A stretch of DNA of 49,627 bases from SAR202 cluster bacterium bin90 (lineage in GTDB: Bacteria > Chloroflexota > Dehalococcoidia > Lucifugimonadales > JADFKI01). Below, piece by piece: positions 44,311-49,627 of this stretch (positions are counted from its first letter, which is position 1; each line of letters opens with the position of its first letter). Where the stretch lies: the NCBI GenBank assembly GCA_002238855.1, contig MPND01000027.1:1-49627 (forward strand), read 5' to 3'. The notes beneath the pieces were generated by a model that was given only the letters and a program-made list of their open reading frames with translations, ran no database searches and was not told where the DNA came from. The position numbers were made by a program, and so were the translations under genes.

Positions 44311-45453
44311 CTACCCACTTAGGGACTTGCCCAGCACACGCTCGAACACGTAACGGCCGATGTGCCGGTTCTCCGTAAACTCGAACCCGTCGAAGTCGCC
44401 GTTATAGCCGATTATCGGCACATCCTGTTCGTGCGCCGATGCGTGCGAGCGCAGGCTATGCCCCGCGCCGGTATCGTCCCAAGAGTCTTCCAGCTCCTTC
44501 GGGCCAAAGACGGTGTCGATGTCTCCGGTGACGATCAGGTCGCCAATGCGATCATAATTCAACCGAAGCTCGTCCGCTGCCTCATCTCGGCTGTACACGC
44601 GTTCCACGCCAGGCGTCTCGCGCAGAATGCCCGCTGCCTCGTCTGTCCGCGCCGCGTCGCCTGAATGAAGATACATGAACATGCAGCCGCCCAGGTTGTT
44701 GTGATGCACCACGTAGCGGTCCTTGATGATGGGCACCGCCTCCGCGCCGATCCCTTTCTCTGCAAGCACATGCGCGAGGTCCACCATGCGCCTCTTCGGG
44801 TTCATCCCGTGGTCCGCCGTCAGCAGCAGCGTAACATCGGGATGCGCGTCCACGAGCTCGCCAATGGCGTCATCCAGCACGGAGATATGCTGCTGCGACT
44901 CCGGCTCGTCGGGCGCGTATGTGTGCATGGCGAAGTCCGTAGTCGAGATATAGACGATGTCGGCAGATTCGAGCTTCATCGCGTGGCTTGCCGCTCGTAT
45001 AGTCCAGCCGTTGACGTCCAGCGAGTAGATCGGAGGCGGCTCTCCCACGCCCTCGACCGCCCACGCTGGCGCCTGCTCCGAGGATATAGCCACATCCGCG
45101 CCCTCGGAAAGCAGCGTGCGCAGCTTGTCCTTCGAGGTCGAAAGGATCGTCCTGGCGCCCATCTTTCTCGCGCGCTGGAACAGCGTCTCCGACAGGATGT
45201 ACTCGCCCGACTCCATGTAGATGTCCTCGCCAGTCTCGCGCACCATCCTGTAGTTCGAGCTTATCCCGTGTACCGCAGGGTACTCGCCGGTCACTATGGA
45301 CACATTGTTCACATTGGTCACCGACGGCATCATTGACTTCCCGACACGGTAGAAACCGTGTTGCGCCAGCGCCGTCAGGTTCGGTGCCTTGCACGCCTCT
45401 ATGTACTCGGGGTCATATCCGTCAACAGTGATGATTACGGTCGTCTTAGGCAT
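44311..45453 (-). CDS. Phosphonoacetate hydrolase-like enzyme, alkaline phosphatase superfamily
   Basis: 380 residues from ATG 45453; the TTG/ATG 33 bp upstream adds an unlikely prefix. Metal ligands: IITVDGYDPEYIE at the N-terminus, TTDFAMHTY in the middle, TADHGMNPK, and GHSLRSHASAHEQDVPIIGY near the end. The nucleophile is Thr in PSVTNVNNVSIVTGE, as in PhnA, and AVHGISSNY is also characteristic. PhnA hydrolyses phosphonoacetate to phosphate and acetate; nucleotide pyrophosphatase/phosphodiesterases are the alternative. No phn genes are adjacent. Cytoplasmic. Confidence 0.82.
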   Translation of the reverse strand: MPKTTVIITVDGYDPEYIEACKAPNLTALAQHGFYRVGKSMMPSVTNVNNVSIVTGEYPAVHGISSNYRMVRETGEDIYMESGEYILSETLFQRARKMGARTILSTSKDKLRTLLSEGADVAISSEQAPAWAVEGVGEPPPIYSLDVNGWTIRAASHAMKLESADIVYISTTDFAMHTYAPDEPESQQHISVLDDAIGELVDAHPDVTLLLTADHGMNPKRRMVDLAHVLAEKGIGAEAVPIIKDRYVVHHNNLGGCMFMYLHSGDAARTDEAAGILRETPGVERVYSRDEAADELRLNYDRIGDLIVTGDIDTVFGPKELEDSWDDTGAGHSLRSHASAHEQDVPIIGYNGDFDGFEFTENRHIGRYVFERVLGKSLSG

Positions 45454-45602
45454 GGTATAGCACCGCCAATACAGATTAGGCGTCAACCGCGAAGGTCGCC
45501 GGATCGTATCTTAACACGAGCACGAACTGGTCGAAGAAATGACCCTGCCCACACCTGCGCAAGCGAGGAAGGATTAGGTGTAAGCGTGACCTCGTATTTC
45601 GT

Positions 45603-45688
45603 GGGCCAAAGTCTGCAGCTGGAGTCGTAACACCAACATGTTCGGAGACGCAATGCGGGACCTGCTCGACCCGCGGCTCAGAGGCAAG
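45603..45688 (+). pseudogene. Possible C-terminal remnant of a DppC-type ABC permease
   Basis: In frame from about 45603: WSRNTNMFGDAMRDLLDPRLRG. The sequence (N)xxGDxLRDxLDPRLR is a typical C-terminus of dipeptide/oligopeptide permeases. Nothing upstream shows the membrane helices, and downstream it runs on into noise. It may be a small relic. The surrounding gap 45487-46014 otherwise shows no gene. Confidence 0.3.
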
Positions 45689-46014
45689 CTACGGCGGCTA
45701 ACATCCAGACACGCCGTTGCCGAGCAGTTTCAAGCCGGCTCTGCATCAGGCGTGCCCTTACGCGACTGTTTTTGCCCTCGGCTCAGCTCCGCCATCTCTA
45801 TCTGCCAACTTGCCACGACCTTACCTGCATCTCCCGCTCTTTCAGCATCCCTTCGTCATACGTGCCTGACCTGGGCCACACCACATCGAGCAATCGCGTC
45901 TTCACATCTGAACCTACCGCCCCGGAAATCTCAGGCAGGTAACATAATTCTGCAACATTTCACCCCTATCGTGTGGGGCATCAAGAATACATTCACACGA
46001 AAGGAGTGAAGAGA

Positions 46015-46226
46015 ATGAAGACGAAGATAGAGAAGCTGATATCGAGACGATCCTGGTTGGGCCGGTACTGGGAGCGATGCTCGGCGTGGGAATACTGACC
46101 GCCTGCACAGACAACGGAATAATGGAAGGAATGGATTCCACCAGCGTAGCGACATGCCAGGAAATCTCCGAGAGGGGAGGCAGCGAGAGCGGCGGTGGTG
46201 TGGAGCACGGCGGCAGTTGCGGCTAA
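46015..46226 (+). pseudogene. Small lipoprotein with a frameshift
   Basis: ATG 46015 follows AAAGGAG at ideal distance, and the first residues are MKTKIEKLIS. That frame soon ends. One base away the next frame reads TILVGPVLGAMLGVGILTAC, a signal with lipobox Cys, then TDNGIMEGMD and a Gly/Ser-rich tail ending GGSCG at the TAA 46224-46226. A one-base deletion near 46045 would explain it. The intact protein would be about 70 residues. Function unknown. No other gene in the 130 bp before the response regulator. Confidence 0.5.
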
Positions 46227-46358
46227 AGCGAATTGGAATCGTATGAAGAAGGCTGCAAAAGTACCCGATGATATAATTTGACCGTTAGATTACCCAGAAG
46301 ATGGATGCGGTGCCTATATTCAGGCATCGCGTCCAAAATTCCTGCTGAGGAATTGGTG

Positions 46359-47036
46359 ATGAGTGGCACTGTCCTGATAGTTGAAGATGACACCCGGATA
46401 GCGAATTGGATTAAGGTCTATTTCGAGCGCGCCGGATTCTCCACCGAGGTTACTCATGACGGACAATCCGGTCTTGCTCTGGCAAGAAGTCTGGCTCCTG
46501 ACTTGATAATCCTTGACCTGATGCTTCCCCGACTCGATGGAGTGGACCTGTGCAAGATCCTTCGCAGGGAGTCGGATGTTCCGATTATAATGCTAACGGC
46601 GAGAGAAGCCCATGCCGAGCGCATAATCGGGTTGGATAGCGGGGCTGACGATTACATCGTCAAACCATTCGACCCGCAGGAAGTCATTGCGCGCGCTCAA
46701 GCCGTGCTGCGGCGCGTCAAAGGCAAAGTCCAGCAGGTTCTGACACGCGACAACATCACGCTGAACGAGACCACCGGGGCGGTTATGGTCAATGAAGAAC
46801 CGGTGACGCTGAGCCAGGCGCAGATCGCCTTGCTATCGACTTTCATGCGTCATCCCAACCAGGTGCTCACCCGCGACCAGTTAATCTCCCTAACCTTCAA
46901 CGATGAATTTGACGGATTCGACCGCGCCATCGACAGCCAGATCGCTCGTCTGCGACGACAGATAACCCGAGACGGCAGGCAACCCATTCAGACCGTGTAT
47001 GGTGCAGGCTACCGGTTCGTTGTGGAGGATGAATGA
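46359..47036 (+). CDS. OmpR-family response regulator
   Basis: 225 residues from ATG 46359 (GAGGA 8 bases upstream; the longer frame to 46278 is not needed). Receiver: acidic pair VEDD, phospho-acceptor Asp in IILDLMLPRLDGVD, Thr in MLTAREAH, Lys in DYIVKPFDP. The winged-helix C-terminal domain ends with QTVYGAGYRFVVED. It binds DNA when phosphorylated. Its stop overlaps the kinase start by 4 bp (ATGA). Confidence 0.95.
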   Translation: MSGTVLIVEDDTRIANWIKVYFERAGFSTEVTHDGQSGLALARSLAPDLIILDLMLPRLDGVDLCKILRRESDVPIIMLTAREAHAERIIGLDSGADDYIVKPFDPQEVIARAQAVLRRVKGKVQQVLTRDNITLNETTGAVMVNEEPVTLSQAQIALLSTFMRHPNQVLTRDQLISLTFNDEFDGFDRAIDSQIARLRRQITRDGRQPIQTVYGAGYRFVVEDE

Positions 47037-48454
47037 TGTCTCTGCACTGGCGAATCATGGGTTCGACAGTTTTTGTCGTCGTTCTCACCGTCCTGACCAG
47101 TGTTGCTGTGGGTTACTACGCCACGCAGGCTCGCCTGGACGTGTTTGTGGACCAGATAGGCGATGACGAGGCAGTCCAGTTAGCCCGTAATCTGAGCAGG
47201 GAGTACACTGCTGCCGGTGGCTGGGAGACCGTGAACGGGACGCTGACGGAGGCAGGATACATTTACGATGGAGTTTCGACTAACGAGCGGCACGGGGAAA
47301 GCGAGGGTGGTGGCGAGTCGTCAGAGCCATTCCACCAAGAACGTATACGGGTTGTCATCACAGGCGTAGATGGACTTGTGGTGAAGGACAACCTATCCAA
47401 TTTATTGCCCGGTACCGCGGCATCCAATTTGGACGGGCGTCGGGAGACGGTGTTCGACTTAACTGCTGATGAGCCCGTGGGCTATGTCTATGTAGATGTG
47501 AACCGCGAATTCCTCTCGAACGAGTCACATGGATTCCTCAACACGCTCCTTTATATCACCCTTATTGGCGGAGCGCTAACAACAGGCGTTGCCATACTGC
47601 TTGCCGCCTGGTTGTCCAAGCGAATAACGGCGCCCGTGACCGCCTTGACGGAAGCAACTCAGGGGATTGCCCAGGGGGACACAACCCACTTGCCAGTCAC
47701 GTCATCAGACGAGCTGGGAAAGATGAGTGCGGCGTTTAACCGGATGGCCTCAGACTTAGAAACTCAGCGCGAGCTCCGCAGGCGACTGATAAACGACGTC
47801 TCCCATGAGCTGAATACACCACTGAGCGTTATACAGCTTGAGGCACAAGGGCTAAGCGATGGCCTTCAGACTGCTGAGAGTGCATCCGACCACATCGTCC
47901 AGGAAGTGGGCAGGCTGCGTGGTCTCGTAACTGACCTGAATTCACTTGCAGAGACTGACTACGGGGAGATGAGGCTAACCCTTGAAAGAAGTTCGATTCT
48001 CGAACTACTTGCCGCGGAGGTGAGACGCTGGCGGCCACAATCCCAGGATTTGCAGATTGAAATATCGCTGCAGACAGCTGAGCAACTCCCGGACGTAGAC
48101 CTCGACCGTATGCGAATGAGCCAGGCCTTAGGCAACGTGATAAGTAACGCTCTTCGCAGCACCGAGAGCGGCGGAAACATCGCGATTAACGCAGTAATGG
48201 AAGGTGCCGACGCGCTGGCAATCACCATTGTCGATGACGGAATCGGCATCGATGCCGCCGACCTTCCCCATGTATTCGATCGCTTCTATCGCACCGACCA
48301 GTCTCGCAGCCGGACGATAGAGGGCACAGGTCTGGGACTCGCCATAACCAGAGCCATAGTTGAGGCGCATGGAGGCACTATTGACGTAGCAAGTGACGGG
48401 CTTGGAGAGGGCGCCACAGTGATCTTTCGCCTGCCACTTGGCAATCCAGTATAG
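47033..48454 (+). CDS. Membrane sensor histidine kinase
   Basis: 473 residues. Two transmembrane helices (about 7-27 and 171-193) enclose a periplasmic sensor of about 140 residues. Then a HAMP linker (LSKRITAPVTALTEATQ), HisKA with phospho-acceptor His in NDVSHELNTPL, and HATPase boxes: N in LGNVISNALR, G1 in DDGIGIDAADLPHVFDRFYR and G2 in GTGLGLAITRAI. Overlapping partner of the preceding regulator. The sensor domain has no recognised fold, so the signal is unknown. Confidence 0.95.
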   Translation: MMSLHWRIMGSTVFVVVLTVLTSVAVGYYATQARLDVFVDQIGDDEAVQLARNLSREYTAAGGWETVNGTLTEAGYIYDGVSTNERHGESEGGGESSEPFHQERIRVVITGVDGLVVKDNLSNLLPGTAASNLDGRRETVFDLTADEPVGYVYVDVNREFLSNESHGFLNTLLYITLIGGALTTGVAILLAAWLSKRITAPVTALTEATQGIAQGDTTHLPVTSSDELGKMSAAFNRMASDLETQRELRRRLINDVSHELNTPLSVIQLEAQGLSDGLQTAESASDHIVQEVGRLRGLVTDLNSLAETDYGEMRLTLERSSILELLAAEVRRWRPQSQDLQIEISLQTAEQLPDVDLDRMRMSQALGNVISNALRSTESGGNIAINAVMEGADALAITIVDDGIGIDAADLPHVFDRFYRTDQSRSRTIEGTGLGLAITRAIVEAHGGTIDVASDGLGEGATVIFRLPLGNPV

Positions 48455-48968
48455 CTAGAATGTGCCTGAAAGCACCTATGGAACAGGAGCTGGGCGGTCC
48501 ATAAGCTATGGGTACGTCTTCGGTCTGCCAGGTGCGGTGGCATCGGCACCACCTTTGAGTTTCCAACTCAGCACATTCCCTCGTCGGCAATTACGATGCC
48601 AAGATAGGAATGGCTATGATTGAGGTCTCTCGGTCGCTGAAAGCGAGTCTGCCCTCCGACTTTGCAACTCCCGTCACCCAATGTCATCTCATGCGCTCGT
48701 CAGAATTAGGGAATCGCAATGAGAGAGACAACTGGGGAGACACCGCTGATACCTTGAACCAGAACGGTGCTTGAGTCGCGCCTCCGACCAGATGAGAGGA
48801 ATTTGCCCCGAAGCCCTATTTCCCCTAATACGCAGGCGAGTGCGAGATTCAAACCCTAGAAGGGAAGTAAAGATAGGATGTCATCCAGCATCTCGTGCTG
48901 GACGCTTCTATTATGTGGAAGCGCTTTCAATCTGAGTGGGGTCTCCCTCAATATGAATGTCGACTCTC
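48455..48968. other. Intergenic between convergent genes
   Basis: 514 bp with no convincing coding frame. One small hairpin, TCCAGCA (48884-48890), TCTCG, TGCTGGA (48896-48902), has no long T-run and could be a weak terminator for either neighbour. Confidence 0.4.
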
Positions 48969-49627
48969 TCATTCAGTATTCTGACTCTCCGCCATGCGGT
49001 AGCCGACACGAGGTTCAGTGAGAATGTAAGTGGGACTGGCTGCGTCGTCGCCCAGCTTGCGACGGAGCCTCTTAACAACCTCGCGCACTAACCACGGTTC
49101 GCCCTTCTTTTCCCGCCCCCACACTCTTGACAGCAAGTGATCGTGGGTCAAAGCCCTGCCAGCGTGAATCGAGAGCTCGTAGAGCAGGCCGTACTCGGTG
49201 GGCGTCAGTTCAATCTGTCGTCCTCCCACCTCAATGAGTCGCTTGGCATAGTCGATAGCGAGGCCCCCGAACTGGTAGGGTTCAGTCGGGTCGGCCACAT
49301 CGGGCAGCGCCCGTCGGCGCAGCGCCGCCCTGATTCTCGCCGCCAGTTCTGTTGGCGAGAAGGGCTTGACCACGTAGTCTGACGCCCCCATGTCGAAGGC
49401 CCTCGCAACGACGTCCTCCTGGCCATAAACCGAGACGAATATTATCGGCAAGTCCTGAGTCCGCAGTATGTCATTCATCAGCTCGATTCCGTCGCTCCCC
49501 GGAAGCATCAAGTCAAGAAGCACCAAATGTGGCTTCTCCTGATTCATCAGGCGTGGCACGTCTTCAGGATCACCGGTAACGATGGGCATAAAGCCCGCCT
49601 TGACGATGGCGTCCCTTATGTACCTCA
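48969..49627 (-). CDS. OmpR-family response regulator (5' end beyond the window)
   Basis: The frame stays open to the window edge, so the start is missing; the ATG at 49589 is internal. The receiver is seen from the strand before the phospho-acceptor Asp (LVLLDLMLPGSDGIE), with IFVSVYGQE and SDYVVKPFSP. The winged helix contains LTPTEYGLLYELSIHAGRALTHDHLLSRVWG and ends EPRVGYRMAE. It is KdpE/PhoP-like in sequence. Not in an operon with the 46.4-48.5 kb pair, since it converges with them. Confidence 0.92.
   Translation of the reverse strand, partial: RYIRDAIVKAGFMPIVTGDPEDVPRLMNQEKPHLVLLDLMLPGSDGIELMNDILRTQDLPIIFVSVYGQEDVVARAFDMGASDYVVKPFSPTELAARIRAALRRRALPDVADPTEPYQFGGLAIDYAKRLIEVGGRQIELTPTEYGLLYELSIHAGRALTHDHLLSRVWGREKKGEPWLVREVVKRLRRKLGDDAASPTYILTEPRVGYRMAESQNTE

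Overview
This window looks like accessory chromosome from a free-living, probably marine or host-associated member of the Chloroflexota (Dehalococcoidia/SAR202-like). That is an inference from gene content: secreted proteins with Thr/Pro-rich linkers, Calx-beta and cadherin-like surface proteins, DUF1800, a HyuA-like/DUF917 pair, a PhnA-like hydrolase and NasA-NirB-NirD-NarK. There is no rRNA or other phylogenetic marker. The one confident RNA gene is a tRNA-Ser(GGA). No CRISPR array, phage or intact insertion sequence was seen.

Layout. 1-7.1 kb: the tail of a PP2C phosphatase, a YegI-like protein kinase, and a membrane-anchored pentapeptide-repeat protein in the same frame as the kinase, separated only by one TAG; a paralogous secreted pentapeptide protein lies on the minus strand. 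7.3-14.3 kb: a patchwork of broken genes (Fe-S PD-(D/E)XK nuclease with an in-frame TAA, headless surface protein, tRNA-like 3' end, headless SDR dehydrogenase), an intact HU gene, lipoproteins, two cytochrome c lipoproteins, and a decayed second HU copy that keeps its promoter. 14.5-21.2 kb: assimilatory nitrate reduction (nasA, nirB, nirD, narK), with the same 16-bp motif ahead of nasA and of narK. 21.3-22 kb: IS5-type transposase remnant beside a truncated XRE regulator. 22.3-31 kb: PfkB-like protein lacking the catalytic Asp, sulfatase-like hydrolase, 1.1-kaa surface protein, DUF2238-like membrane protein, aldo/keto reductase. 31.4-32.0 kb: a thioredoxin-like lipoprotein whose active site reads UGA-Pro-Thr-Cys, followed by a good bacterial SECIS candidate, so a likely selenoprotein. 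32.2-45.5 kb: M16 peptidase lipoprotein, epoxide hydrolase, D-2-hydroxyacid dehydrogenase, DUF1800/NHL pair, HyuA/DUF917 pair, DUF1801 protein, tRNA-Ser, PhnA-like hydrolase. 46-49.6 kb: frameshifted small lipoprotein, a two-component pair, and a second response regulator cut by the window end.

How the genes work together. NarK imports nitrate, NasA makes nitrite, and NirB/NirD reduce it to ammonium. The PP2C and kinase form a reversible phosphorylation module whose kinase may once have carried, or may still carry, an exported beta-helical sensor. The Sec lipoprotein would be an extracytoplasmic thiol/selenol redox enzyme. The rest are mainly hydrolases and oxidoreductases for organic substrates. 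The number of genes broken by a single stop or frameshift is striking and means either local decay or uncorrected assembly errors; read evidence would separate the two.
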